A stretch of DNA of 64,000 nucleotides, from positions 3,224,001-3,288,000 of the forward strand of contig NZ_CP049838.1 in the NCBI RefSeq assembly GCF_013085465.1. The letters are read 5' to 3'. Position 1 is the first letter of the stretch; the number at the start of each line of letters is the position of its first letter. Positions 1 through 12,187 of the stretch are shown one piece after another. Both the position numbers and the translations under genes were made by a program. Origin of the DNA: Streptomyces asoensis. GTDB lineage: Bacteria > Actinomycetota > Actinomycetes > Streptomycetales > Streptomycetaceae. The notes below the pieces were generated by a model. The model saw nothing but the letters and a program-made list of their open reading frames with translations, was not told where the DNA came from and made no database searches.

Positions 1-3835
<3,835 letters not shown>

Positions 3836-4066
3836 CCCCCGGGAGCCCGAACCCACAGCCCCCACAGCCCCGCGACACCCGGACACCACGGCACGACAGC
3901 TCCCCCGGCGCTCACGCCACAAGGATCCGCACCCCGGACTCCGCCGCCTCCACCCGAGCGGACCCGGAGCCCGGAGCCACGGGATCACGACTCCACCCGA
4001 GCCGGCCCGCAGCCCGCAGCCCGGAAGCACAGGACGGCAGAACCAGAACCGCAGCCCCGCGGCGCC
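3836..4066. other. Convergent intergenic spacer, no gene seen
   Basis: This spacer lies between two convergent genes. It is rich in short imperfect repeats of CCGGAGCC and CCCGCAGCC type but I see no clean terminator hairpin and no open frame with a plausible ribosome binding site. Confidence 0.5.
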
Positions 4067-4714
4067 TCACGCCACGTGAATCCGCACGCCGGACCCATCC
4101 GCTTCCACCCGCACCTGCCGCAGATCACGGACCACCACGTCGGGTCCGTGCGCGGCAGCCCGTGGTCCCACTCCCACGACCCGCATCCCGGCGGCCCGGC
4201 CGGCCGCGATGCCCGCCCCGGAGTCCTCGAACACCACACATTCGGCCGGGGCGATCCCCAGCTCGGCCGCGCCCTTCAGGAAGCCCTCGGGGTCCGGCTT
4301 GCTCGCGCCGACCGACTCCGCGGTGACGCGCACGTCCGGGAGGCCCAGTCCGGCCGCGGCCATCCGGGCCGTCGACAGGGGCACGTCCGCCGAGGTGACC
4401 AGCGCGTGCGGGACGCCCCGCAGGGAGGCGAGGAACTCCGGCGCGCCGGGCACCGGCACGACGCCGTCCATGTCGGCGGTCTCCTCCGCCAGCATCCGCG
4501 CGTTGTCCGCGTGGTTCAGGTGCACGGGCCGGCTGGGCAGCAGCACGGCCATCGAGGCGTACCCCTGGCGGCCGTGGACGACCTTCATGACCTCCTCCCC
4601 GTCGAGCCCGTGCGCGTCGGCCCAGCGCCGCCAGACCCGCTCCACGACGGCGTCGGAGTTCACGAGGGTGCCGTCCATGTCGAGCAGGAGGGCGCGGGCG
4701 GTCAGGACCGGCAT
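4067..4714 (-). CDS. HAD-superfamily hydrolase (beta-phosphoglucomutase-like phosphatase)
   Basis: The start MPVLTARALLLDMDGT (215 aa) is preceded by GGAG 7 nt upstream; the frame stays open further upstream but without coding character. Motif I is LLLDMDGTL (nucleophile and acid Asp), motif II is VTSAD, motif III is the Lys of SKPDPEGFL, and motif IV is VFEDSGAGI. The helical cap after motif I (residues ~15-90) and the KPDPEGF/DSGAGI signatures place it in the HAD-IA group of sugar-phosphate phosphatases such as YniC/DOG-type enzymes. The physiological substrate is unknown. It is monocistronic as far as the sequence shows. Confidence 0.9.
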   Translation of the reverse strand: MPVLTARALLLDMDGTLVNSDAVVERVWRRWADAHGLDGEEVMKVVHGRQGYASMAVLLPSRPVHLNHADNARMLAEETADMDGVVPVPGAPEFLASLRGVPHALVTSADVPLSTARMAAAGLGLPDVRVTAESVGASKPDPEGFLKGAAELGIAPAECVVFEDSGAGIAAGRAAGMRVVGVGPRAAAHGPDVVVRDLRQVRVEADGSGVRIHVA

Positions 4715-4879
4715 CAGCAGCTCCAGGTAGGAAGAGACAAGGCGGCCCCGCCCGCCGGTCAGGGAAAACGAGCGGGAGCCACTTTGTTTCTCTACGGTAC
4801 AAAACAATCGGGGTCCACCGCCACCCCGGCCACGAGGTGCCGGCGAGCGTTCACCCGCCGTTCAGCTCGGCCCCCGGCC

Positions 4880-5461
4880 TCAGCCGGCGATCGCCTCCCA
4901 CAGGCTCCACACCCCGAGCGCCAGCATCAGCAGCGCCGCGATCTGCGTGATCAGCTTCAGCGGCACCCGCTTCATCAGCGCCTTTCCGCCGATGATGCCG
5001 AGTCCGGCCACCGCCCACAGCGCCAGCACGGCGCCCAGTCCGACCGAGAGCGGATCGTCGTAGCGGGCGGCGAGGTTCGCCGTCATGATCTGGGTGAGAT
5101 CGCCGAACTCGGCGACGAGGATCAGCATGAAGCCCGCGCCCGCGACCTTCCAGAAGGACTGGTTCTCCGGCCGCCGGACCTCCTCCTCGGCCTCGTCCTT
5201 CTTCAGCAGCAGCACCGCCGCGCCGCCCAGGAACAGGACACCGGTCAGCGCGTGCACGAGCTGCTGCGGGAGCAGGGTCAGCACGCTGCCCGCCGCGACG
5301 GCCAGCGCGACATGCAGCGCGAAGGCGGCGGCGACCCCGGCGAAGACGTACGAGGCGCGGTAGCGGGTGCCGAGGACGAGGCCGGCGAGCGCGGTCTTGT
5401 CCGGCAGCTCGGCCAGGAAGACGACGCCGAAGACGAGCGCCGTCACGGTGATGCTGATCAA
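4880..5461 (-). CDS. TMEM165/GDT1 (UPF0016) family cation exporter, probably Mn2+
   Basis: The gene starts at TTG 5461 with GAGGAA just upstream (193 aa). It is a six-TM protein with the family's duplicated acidic motif: FLAELPDKT in the first half and VAEFGDLTQIM in the second half, separated by a charged loop (KKDEAEEEVRRPENQ). Members of this family exchange Ca2+ or Mn2+ for protons; bacterial ones such as MneA are Mn2+ exporters. The strongest functional clue is the Mn2+-sensing yybP-ykoY riboswitch in its own leader (5579-5690), so export of excess manganese is the expected job. Confidence 0.92.
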   Translation of the reverse strand: MISITVTALVFGVVFLAELPDKTALAGLVLGTRYRASYVFAGVAAAFALHVALAVAAGSVLTLLPQQLVHALTGVLFLGGAAVLLLKKDEAEEEVRRPENQSFWKVAGAGFMLILVAEFGDLTQIMTANLAARYDDPLSVGLGAVLALWAVAGLGIIGGKALMKRVPLKLITQIAALLMLALGVWSLWEAIAG

Positions 5462-5512
5462 GGTTCCTCAATCGGTCGGGGGCCGCCCCGCCGAGAGTCC
5501 TGACACTTCAGG

Positions 5513-5560
5513 AAAAAAAAGACACCTCGGCACGGCAGCACACATGTCATCCCTGCCGTG
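5513..5560 (-). terminator. Riboswitch-associated hairpin with eight-U tract
   Basis: On the minus strand an 8-bp inverted repeat (CACGGCAG at 5560-5553 with CTGCCGTG at 5538-5531) is followed after ten bases by a run of eight T (5520-5513). It sits between the riboswitch aptamer and the TTG start, where an expression platform is expected. Intrinsic terminators with long U tracts are uncommon in Streptomyces, which makes this one stand out. That the hairpin is resolved by Mn2+ binding is inference. Confidence 0.55.
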
Positions 5561-5578
5561 GGGCACGGATGTGCACTG

Positions 5579-5690
5579 CTTGCCGAAGGTCTCGCTGGCC
5601 GACCCTGTGACGGGTCCGCCTCCGGGCGCCGGCTCAGACGAGCTGAGCAGTATGTCGACGGTCCGGCGAAGAGCTACTCCCCTTCTGCGT
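5579..5690 (-). promoter_or_regulatory. yybP-ykoY manganese riboswitch
   Basis: Read on the minus strand, the leader of the UPF0016 gene begins with AAGGGGAGTAGC (5683-5672) and ends with AGCGAGACCTTCGGC, the two conserved internal-loop strands of the yybP-ykoY aptamer. Between them lie the variable arms, including GTCGACATACTG and a GC-rich hairpin. The class is known to bind Mn2+ and to control Mn exporters, which agrees with the downstream gene. Confidence 0.88.
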
Positions 5691-5840
5691 TCCCCATTGT
5701 ACGAGATCGTTCTGCAATAAACCTTGTCGTGTCATGCACGCGTCACTAACTTCTCACCGGGCGCACATCTCCCCGCAATGTGCGGCCGCGAGCATTCCCT
5801 CGCTCGCGCTCCAACATCCCGCCTCCCCCATGGAGTTCGC

Positions 5841-6485
5841 ATGTCGAAGTTCTACGCGCGTGGACGGCTGAGCATACTCGCCGCCCTCACCGGCCTCATA
5901 GCCTCGGTCGGGCTGCTCAACTCCCCGACCGCCTCCGCCGCTCTCCCCACCCCGGTCAGCGCCGCCACCGCCCGCACCTACCTCGCCTCGCTCACCGTGG
6001 CGACCGAGGTCCGCACCGGCTACAGCCGTGACCTCTTCCCGCACTGGATCACCATCTCCGGCACCTGCAACACCCGGGAGACGGTCCTCAAGCGCGACGG
6101 TACGAACGTCGTCACCAGCTCCGCCTGCGCCGCCACCAGCGGCAGCTGGTTCTCCCCCTACGACGGCGCCACCTGGACCGCCGCCGCCGACGTCGACATC
6201 GACCACATGGTCCCGCTCGCCGAGGCCTGGGACTCCGGCGCCCGCAACTGGACCACCGCCCAGCGCCAGGCCTTCGCCAACGACCTGACCCGCCCGCAGC
6301 TCATCGCCGTCACGGACAACGTGAACCAGTCCAAGGGCGACCAGGACCCGGCCGAGTGGATGCCGTCGGTCACCTCGTACCGCTGCACCTACGTCCGCGC
6401 CTGGGTCCAGGTGAAGTACTACTACGACCTGTCGGTGGACTCCGCCGAGAAGAGCGCGCTCACCAGCTACCTGTCGAGCTGCTGA
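5841..6485 (+). CDS. Secreted HNH endonuclease family protein (DUF1524-like)
   Basis: The start ATG 5841 has GGAG 6 nt upstream (214 aa). Residues 1-34 form a Sec signal peptide (RGRLSILAALTGLIASVGLL, cleavage after TASA). The mature part carries the nuclease signature DIDHMVPLAEAWDSGA (Asp-His catalytic pair), and further on DNVNQSKGDQDPAEWMP, the Asn/Lys/Asp portion of this HNH branch. Two Cys pairs (GTCNTRE, SSACAAT, YRC, SSC) suit an exported fold with disulfides. Such small extracellular nucleases are common in Streptomyces and serve nutrient DNA/RNA hydrolysis. Confidence 0.9.
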   Translation: MSKFYARGRLSILAALTGLIASVGLLNSPTASAALPTPVSAATARTYLASLTVATEVRTGYSRDLFPHWITISGTCNTRETVLKRDGTNVVTSSACAATSGSWFSPYDGATWTAAADVDIDHMVPLAEAWDSGARNWTTAQRQAFANDLTRPQLIAVTDNVNQSKGDQDPAEWMPSVTSYRCTYVRAWVQVKYYYDLSVDSAEKSALTSYLSSC

Positions 6486-6563
6486 TCGACTCGTGTCCGC
6501 AGAGATCTCCCCACTCTCCTCCGTCGTTCCGTACCGTACGGGGCGACGGAGGAGGGCGATCGC

Positions 6564-8210
6564 GTGGCCGAACTGCGGCTGGGACCACTGCTGAGATACG
6601 CCGACGGCTCGACGGCGACCGTATGGGTCGAGGCGAGCCGCCCGTGCGCCACCGAGGTGCGGTGCGCGGACGGCGCGAGCGGCACGGCCCACACCTTCCA
6701 GGTGGCGGGCCACCACTACGCCCTCGTCCAGGTGACGGGCCTGACGGCGGGCACGGCCACGGGATACGAGGTGTTCCTCGACGGCACCCGCGTGTGGCCG
6801 CTGCCCGACTCCCGCTTCCCGCCCTCGGAGATCCGCACCCCCGCCGCGGTCGGCGCCGGCGGTGACGGTGACGAGGTCCGGGTGGCGTTCGGCTCCTGCC
6901 GCTGGGCGGCGCCCCCGGCCGGCGGGCACGACCCCGTGGGGCCCGACGCCCTGGACAGCCTCGCGGCGCGCCTCGCCGCCGATCCGGCGGCCGAACGGCC
7001 CGACGTACTGCTGCTCCTCGGCGACCAGGTCTACGCCGACGAGGTCTCCGACGCGACCCGGGAGCGGATCGCCGCCCGCCGCGGCCTCACCGATGCGCCG
7101 GGCGCCGAGGTCGCGGACTTCGAGGAGTACACCTGGCTCTACTACGAGTCCTGGCTCGACCCCGAGGTGCGCTGGCTGCTGTCCACCGTGCCCAGCTGCA
7201 TGGTCTTCGACGACCATGACGTCATCGACGACTGGAACACCTCCGCCTCCTGGCTGGCCGACATGCGGGCCACCCCGTGGTGGCGCGAGCGGCTGCTGAG
7301 CGGCCTGATGTCGTACTGGGTGCACCAGCACCTCGGCAACCTCTCCCCGGCCGAGCTGGCCACCGACCCGCTCTACGCCGCCGTACGCGAGGCCCCCGAC
7401 GGCACCGACGCGCTGCGTGCCTTCGCCTGCCGTGCCGACGCGGACCCGGCGTCCGTGCGGTGGAGCTACCGGCGCGACTTCGGGCGCGTGCGGCTGCTGA
7501 TGGTCGACAGCAGGGCGGCGCGGGTCCTCGACGAGGACGGGCGCTCGATGCTCCACCCGGGCGAGTGGACCTGGCTGCGCGAACAGACCCTCGACGCTCC
7601 CGGCTCCTACGACCACCTCCTGATCGGCACCTCGCTGCCCTGGCTGCTGCCGCATCTGGTGCACGACGCCGAGGAGTGGGACGCGGCGCTGTGCCGGGGC
7701 GAGCGCGGGGCGCGCTGGGCCCGCACCGGGGAGAAGGTGCGGCGGGGGGCGGATCTGGAGCACTGGGCGGCCTTCCCGGAGTCCTTCGCCGCGCTGGCGG
7801 AGCTGATCGTCGAGACGGGGACGGGGGCGCGGGCACCGGCGAGCGTGCTCGTGCTCTCCGGGGACGTGCACCACGCGTACGTGGCCGAGCCGTACTGGCA
7901 CGAGGGCGGCGGCCCCGACGCGCGGGTGCTCCAGCTCACCTGCTCCCCCGTGCACAACTCGGTCCCCCTGTCGATCCGGATGGGCTTCCGCTTCGGCTGG
8001 AGTGCCGTGGCCCGGGCGCTCGGCCGCCGTCTGCGCCGGCACGGCCGCTGTTCCCGGCCGCCCGTCGGCTGGCGCAAGAAGGGCGGGCCGTGGTTCGGCA
8101 ACCAGCTCATGTTCCTCACCCTGCGCGGGCGTTCGGCCCGGCTGCGGCTGGAGCAGGCGCAGGCTGACGGGTCGCTCACGACGCTGCGGGAGTCCGAACT
8201 GACTCCCTGA
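6564..8210 (+). CDS. PhoD-like metallophosphatase
   Basis: GTG 6564 is preceded by GGAGGAGGG (548 aa). No signal peptide is evident, unlike classical Tat-exported PhoD. Residues 1-90 form the beta-sandwich PhoD N-domain; the metallophosphatase core contains VAFGSCRW (the Cys that binds Fe3+ in PhoD), LLLLGDQVYADEVSD, MVFDDHDVIDDWN and VLVLSGDVHHAYVAEP, all metal ligands of the calcineurin-like fold. The family hydrolyses phosphomonoesters and diesters. The intracellular form is widespread in Streptomyces, and its true substrate is not established. Confidence 0.9.
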   Translation: MAELRLGPLLRYADGSTATVWVEASRPCATEVRCADGASGTAHTFQVAGHHYALVQVTGLTAGTATGYEVFLDGTRVWPLPDSRFPPSEIRTPAAVGAGGDGDEVRVAFGSCRWAAPPAGGHDPVGPDALDSLAARLAADPAAERPDVLLLLGDQVYADEVSDATRERIAARRGLTDAPGAEVADFEEYTWLYYESWLDPEVRWLLSTVPSCMVFDDHDVIDDWNTSASWLADMRATPWWRERLLSGLMSYWVHQHLGNLSPAELATDPLYAAVREAPDGTDALRAFACRADADPASVRWSYRRDFGRVRLLMVDSRAARVLDEDGRSMLHPGEWTWLREQTLDAPGSYDHLLIGTSLPWLLPHLVHDAEEWDAALCRGERGARWARTGEKVRRGADLEHWAAFPESFAALAELIVETGTGARAPASVLVLSGDVHHAYVAEPYWHEGGGPDARVLQLTCSPVHNSVPLSIRMGFRFGWSAVARALGRRLRRHGRCSRPPVGWRKKGGPWFGNQLMFLTLRGRSARLRLEQAQADGSLTTLRESELTP

Positions 8211-8357
8211 GGCGGGGCAACCGGGACAACCGGGGCACCTGGGGCCCGCGTTGGCTTCCGTGACGGCCGACGGCATGATGATGCGGACCGTCCGCTTCCA
8301 CCGCGGTCCCGTGGACGGTCCGCTCCATCGCGCCCCACACGCCCGGGAGTCACCCTC

Positions 8358-10424
8358 TTGCCCTCAGTGAACGCAGACCAAGCCGGCGTCGGAGAGCCCA
8401 CGCCGGACGCGAACGCGACACCGTCGGTCACCGTTTCCGTCGCCCTCGTCGGCGCCGGGCCGCGCGGCACCAGCGTCCTGGAACGCCTCTGCGCCTCCGC
8501 GCCCGACCTCCTTCCGCCCGGGGCGCGACTGACGGTCCACGTCGTCGATCCCGCCCCGCCGGGACCGGGTCGCGTCTGGCGCACCGCGCAGTCGCGGGAG
8601 CTGCTGATGAACACCGTGGCCTCACAGGTGACCCTGTTCACCGACGACAGCGTGGACTGCGCGGGCCCGATCCGTCCGGGTCCGAGTCTGCACGTGTGGG
8701 CGGCCGGGGAGCTGGGCCCGGACGAGTACCCGACCCGCGCGCACTACGGCCGCTATCTGGAGTGGGTGTTCGCCCGGACCGTGCGTCAGGCCCCGCCGTC
8801 GGTGCGCGTCGAGACGCACGCGGCCCGCGCGGTCCGGCTCGACGACGCCGCCGACGGCCGCCAGGTCCTCACCCTGGACGACGGCCGGATCCTGCTCGGC
8901 CTGTCCGCCGTCGTCCTCGCCCAGGGGCATCTGCCGGTGGTCGCCGACACCGCCCAGCGACGCCACACCGCCTACGCGCGACGGCACGGCCTGCGGCACG
9001 TCCCGCCCGCCAACCCGGCCGACGTCGACCTCGCCGCGCTCGCCCCCGGCGAACCGGTGCTGCTGCGCGGTCTGGGCCTGAACTTCTTCGACCACCTGGC
9101 CCTGCTGACCACCGGCCGGGGCGGCCGTTTCGTCCCCGCCCGCACCGGCGCCGGCACCGATAGGAGCACCGGCACGAGCACCGGCACCGGGCGGGCGGCC
9201 CTGCGCTATCTGCCCTCCGGTCACGAGCCACGCCTGTACGCCGGCTCCCGGCGTGGCATCCCGTACCAGGCGCGTGGCGACAACGCCAAGGGGCCGTACG
9301 GCCGTCACCGCCCGCTCGTGCTGACCCCGGAGGTGATCGCGGGTTTCCGCAAGCGCGCGGACTCCGGTGAGGCGCCCGACTTCCTGGCCGAGATATGGCC
9401 GTTGGTGGCGAAGGAGGTGGAGACGGTCTACTACGCGGCCCTGCTGCGGGAGCCGGCGCGGCCCGGCCTCGACGAGAGTTTCGTGCGGGAGTTCTCGGCC
9501 GTCCCGCACCGCGACGCCCAGGAGGCCGTGCTGCTCGACCGGTTCGGGATACCGCGGGCCGACCGCTGGAGCTGGGACCGGATCTCCCGGCCGTACACGG
9601 GACGGCGGTTCGCGCATCCGGGGCAGTGGCGGGACTGGCTGCTCGGGTATCTGCGCAGGGACGCGGAGGAGGCCGCCCGGGGCAATGTGGACGGCCCCGC
9701 GAAGGCGGCCCTGGACGTCCTGCGCGACCTGCGCAACGAGCTGCGGCTGGTCGTCGACCACGCCGGTCTGACCGGCGCCTCCCGCCGGGACCACCTGGAC
9801 CGCTGGTACACCCCGCTCAACGCCTTCCTGTCCATCGGCCCGCCGCGCCGCCGCGTCGAGGAACTGGCCGCTCTGGTGGAGGCGGGGGTGGTGGAGGTGC
9901 TCGGGCCCCGGCTGGAGGTGCGGGAGGAGGACGGGGCCTGGCGGGCGCACGCGCCGGAGGTGCCGGGGTCGGCCGTCCGGGTGACGACGCTCATCGAGGC
10001 GCGGCTTCCGGAACCGGACGTGCGACGCAGCGCCGACGGCCTGCTGGCGCGGCTGCTGAAGACCGGGCAGTGCCGTCCCCACACGGTGGACGGCTATGTG
10101 ACCGGGGGCCTGGACGTGACCCCGCGCCCCTACCACCTGATCGACCGTCAAGGACGGCCGCACACAAGGCGGTTGGCCTTCGGAGTGCCCACGGAGGGCG
10201 TGCACTGGGTCACCGCGGCGGGCGCCCGCCCAGGGGTGGATTCGGTCACACTTTCGGATGCGGACGCGGTGGCGAGAGCCGCCCTGCGCACGGCGATCAG
10301 GGAGGTCGAACCCCAGGCGGAACCCCAGGCGGAACCCTGGAAGAAACCGCAAACGGAAGGCCAAGCGGAACCCCGTACGGGACCCGAGCCGTGGCTAAAA
10401 GTTGAACTTGCAAGCATAGATTAG
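8358..10424 (+). CDS. FAD/NAD(P)-binding protein (NAD_binding_9 family)
   Basis: The TTG at 8358 is favoured because GGGAG lies 9 nt upstream; a GTG at 8367 is too far from it. The 688-aa protein begins with a disordered stretch, then VALVGAGPRGTSVLERL, the Rossmann dinucleotide loop with the GxGPRG form typical of this family (PF13454). A second conserved block is GLGLNFFDHLALLTTGRGG. A low-complexity Gly-Thr insertion (residues ~265-280) and a C-terminal tail with tandem PQAE repeats look like recent in-frame expansions. The reaction is unknown; relatives are predicted flavin-dependent oxidoreductases. Confidence 0.85.
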   Translation: MPSVNADQAGVGEPTPDANATPSVTVSVALVGAGPRGTSVLERLCASAPDLLPPGARLTVHVVDPAPPGPGRVWRTAQSRELLMNTVASQVTLFTDDSVDCAGPIRPGPSLHVWAAGELGPDEYPTRAHYGRYLEWVFARTVRQAPPSVRVETHAARAVRLDDAADGRQVLTLDDGRILLGLSAVVLAQGHLPVVADTAQRRHTAYARRHGLRHVPPANPADVDLAALAPGEPVLLRGLGLNFFDHLALLTTGRGGRFVPARTGAGTDRSTGTSTGTGRAALRYLPSGHEPRLYAGSRRGIPYQARGDNAKGPYGRHRPLVLTPEVIAGFRKRADSGEAPDFLAEIWPLVAKEVETVYYAALLREPARPGLDESFVREFSAVPHRDAQEAVLLDRFGIPRADRWSWDRISRPYTGRRFAHPGQWRDWLLGYLRRDAEEAARGNVDGPAKAALDVLRDLRNELRLVVDHAGLTGASRRDHLDRWYTPLNAFLSIGPPRRRVEELAALVEAGVVEVLGPRLEVREEDGAWRAHAPEVPGSAVRVTTLIEARLPEPDVRRSADGLLARLLKTGQCRPHTVDGYVTGGLDVTPRPYHLIDRQGRPHTRRLAFGVPTEGVHWVTAAGARPGVDSVTLSDADAVARAALRTAIREVEPQAEPQAEPWKKPQTEGQAEPRTGPEPWLKVELASID

Positions 10425-10434
10425 GTGCGCCTAA
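10421..10434. promoter_or_regulatory. TTAGG-N4-CCTAA inverted repeat, possible iron box
   Basis: An inverted repeat TTAGGTGCGCCTAA overlaps the stop codon of the upstream flavoprotein gene and lies about 95 bp before the DoxX gene. It resembles part of the 19-bp DmdR/IdeR iron box (13 of 19 positions by eye). Function is not shown. Confidence 0.3.
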
Positions 10435-10528
10435 CGTGTGTCGCTCATTCGGTACCGCCGCCCCCACCGGCCGGTCCTTCCCCCATCCGGGACCGGCATG
10501 AACCGACACCGAAGGAGCACCCCCCACC

Positions 10529-10984
10529 ATGTCCGCTCGCCTCAACACCGCACAGCCGTACGCGGTCGGCCTCTTCCGCATCGTCGTAGGCCTGCTCTTC
10601 GCCTGCCACGGCGCGGCCTCGCTCTTCGGCGTCCTCGGCGGCGCCGCGGGCACCGACGGCGGCACGCTCGACGCCGGCACCTGGCCCGGCTGGTACGCGG
10701 CCGCGATCCAGCTGGTCTGCGGCAGCCTGGTGCTGCTCGGTCTCGGCACCCGGGCCGCCGCGTTCCTGGCCTCGGGCTCCATGGCGTACGCCTACTTCGA
10801 CGTGCACCAGCCGAGCGCCCTGTGGCCGATCCAGAACGGCGGCGAGGCCTCCGCGATGTTCTGCTGGGCCTTCCTGCTGCTGGTGTTCACCGGTTCCGGC
10901 GCCCTCGGCCTGGACCGCCTGTTCGCCGGCCGCCCGGTCACCGAGCGGGAACCCGCGGCGCAGAAGGCCACGGTTTCCGCCTGA
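10529..10984 (+). CDS. DoxX family membrane protein
   Basis: ATG 10529 follows GAAGGAG (151 aa). Four hydrophobic helices are visible (residues ~11-30, ~50-70, ~78-98, ~108-130), with the DoxX signature LFRIVVGLLFACHGAASLFG at the start and SGSMAYAYFDVHQP between helices 3 and 4. DoxX proteins act in redox homeostasis, in mycobacteria as a partner of SodA and SseA. Here it stands alone, behind a possible iron box and before a strong hairpin at 11004-11052. Confidence 0.9.
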   Translation: MSARLNTAQPYAVGLFRIVVGLLFACHGAASLFGVLGGAAGTDGGTLDAGTWPGWYAAAIQLVCGSLVLLGLGTRAAAFLASGSMAYAYFDVHQPSALWPIQNGGEASAMFCWAFLLLVFTGSGALGLDRLFAGRPVTEREPAAQKATVSA

Positions 10985-11003
10985 CCTCGTTCCGACAGCA
11001 CCG

Positions 11004-11052
11004 TGATCCGCGGCCATCCGGGCTCCACCGACGCCCGGGTGACCGCGGATCA
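11004..11052 (+). terminator. Hairpin downstream of the DoxX gene
   Basis: A 10-bp perfect inverted repeat, TGATCCGCGG (11004-11013) with CCGCGGATCA (11043-11052), encloses a second partial pairing (CCGGG/CCCGG). It begins 20 bases after the DoxX stop and has no U tract, as is usual for Streptomyces terminators. Confidence 0.6.
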
Positions 11053-11225
11053 GCACGTGGTGCACACCCTCGGTGAACGTCCTGCACCGAACACATGAGC
11101 CCCCAGTGAATCTACTGTCACACCCCGCGCGTACGCTGTATGGCTGTCATTGGCCGCACCTGCCGCTCCCCCGCGACACAGCGGCAAACGGTCGGCCGTC
11201 ACGGGGGAGACACGGGGAGTCAGTG

Positions 11226-11840
11226 GTGTTCGACAGTGTGGGGGCTTTGCTCGGCAGCCCATGGATCTACGCGGTGGTGGGCCTGTCGGTCCTCCTCGAC
11301 GTGTTCCTGCCGGTGCTGCCCAGCGGGGTGCTCGTCATCACGGCGGCGACGGCCGCGGCGGCGGGCTCGGGCGCGGCGACCGGTCAGGTGCCGCACGACG
11401 TACCGGACATCATGGTCCTGATCCTCTCCGCGACGACCGCCTCGGTGCTGGGCGACCTGGTGGCCTACCGGCTGGCCTGGCGCGGCGGCGAGCGCCTGGA
11501 CCGGGCGATCTCCCGCTCCCGACGGCTGACCACCGCGCAGGAACGTCTCGGCGAGGCGCTGGCCCGGGGCGGCGGCCCCCTGGTCGTGCTGGCCCGCTTC
11601 GCCCCCGCCGGCCGTTCCGTCGTCTCCCTCATCGCGGGCGCCGCCCATCGCCGCCCCCGCGAGTTCCTCCCCTGGTCCGCCCTGGCCGGCCTCTCCTGGG
11701 CGGGCTACAGCGCCGCCCTCGGTTACTTCGGCGCGCACTGGCTGGGCACGACGTGGCTGGCGACGGGGGTGTCGGTGCTCGCGCTGTTCGGCGCGGGGGC
11801 CGGTGCGGCGTACGTCATGCGACGACAGCCGGCGGCGTAG
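11226..11840 (+). CDS. VTT-domain (DedA/SNARE-associated) membrane protein
   Basis: The chosen start is GTG 11226, 6 nt after GGGGAG; GTG 11223 is one codon earlier and too close. The 204-aa protein has a membrane segment (WIYAVVGLSVLLDVFLPVLPSG), the reentrant VTT core (SATTASVLGDLVAYRLAWRGGERL), then FAPAGRSVVSLIAGAAHRRPREFL, equivalent to the RFxPxGR motif of DedA proteins, and two C-terminal helices. DedA-family members are lipid scramblases or transporters needed for envelope maintenance; the exact role here is unknown. Confidence 0.85.
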   Translation: MFDSVGALLGSPWIYAVVGLSVLLDVFLPVLPSGVLVITAATAAAAGSGAATGQVPHDVPDIMVLILSATTASVLGDLVAYRLAWRGGERLDRAISRSRRLTTAQERLGEALARGGGPLVVLARFAPAGRSVVSLIAGAAHRRPREFLPWSALAGLSWAGYSAALGYFGAHWLGTTWLATGVSVLALFGAGAGAAYVMRRQPAA

Positions 11841-11852
11841 CCGGCCCGGACC

Positions 11853-12089
11853 CTACGTGCGCGCTGCCGCGCCCCGGCCGGCCCCGCGCACCTCCAGACC
11901 GTCCAGCAACTCCGCCGTGGCCGCGGCGATGACCTCGACCGCTCGCTCGAACACCTCCCGGTTGTGCTCGGCCGGTGCCCGGAAGCCGGACACCTTACGG
12001 ACGTACTGAAGGGCTGCGGCGCGCATGTCGTCCTCCGTCGCCTTCTCGGGCAGGGCGGGGGGACGCAGCGTCTTGATGCTCCGGCACAT
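11853..12089 (-). CDS. DUF2277 domain protein
   Basis: This 78-aa protein starts at ATG 12089 behind GGGAGAC. MCRSIKTLRPPALPEKATEDDM is the conserved start of the DUF2277 family, followed by an AALQYVRKVSGFRAPAEHN block and an amphipathic helix. It is a small soluble protein of unknown function found across actinobacteria. Its 3' end converges on the VTT gene 12 bp away, and it is divergent from the reductase gene. Confidence 0.88.
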   Translation of the reverse strand: MCRSIKTLRPPALPEKATEDDMRAAALQYVRKVSGFRAPAEHNREVFERAVEVIAAATAELLDGLEVRGAGRGAAART

Positions 12090-12187
12090 GTCTCCCAGTC
12101 TCCCCCGGCACCCCGCCCTCGTGCCATGATCACCTCCGAGGCGGCCACCGCACCCGCGGGGCCGACCGACGAGAGGGACAACAGCAC

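Noticed and set aside
5754..8276. 840-aa minus-strand frame
   Set aside because: It is antisense to the HNH nuclease and PhoD genes, has no RBS at its start and a low-complexity composition.
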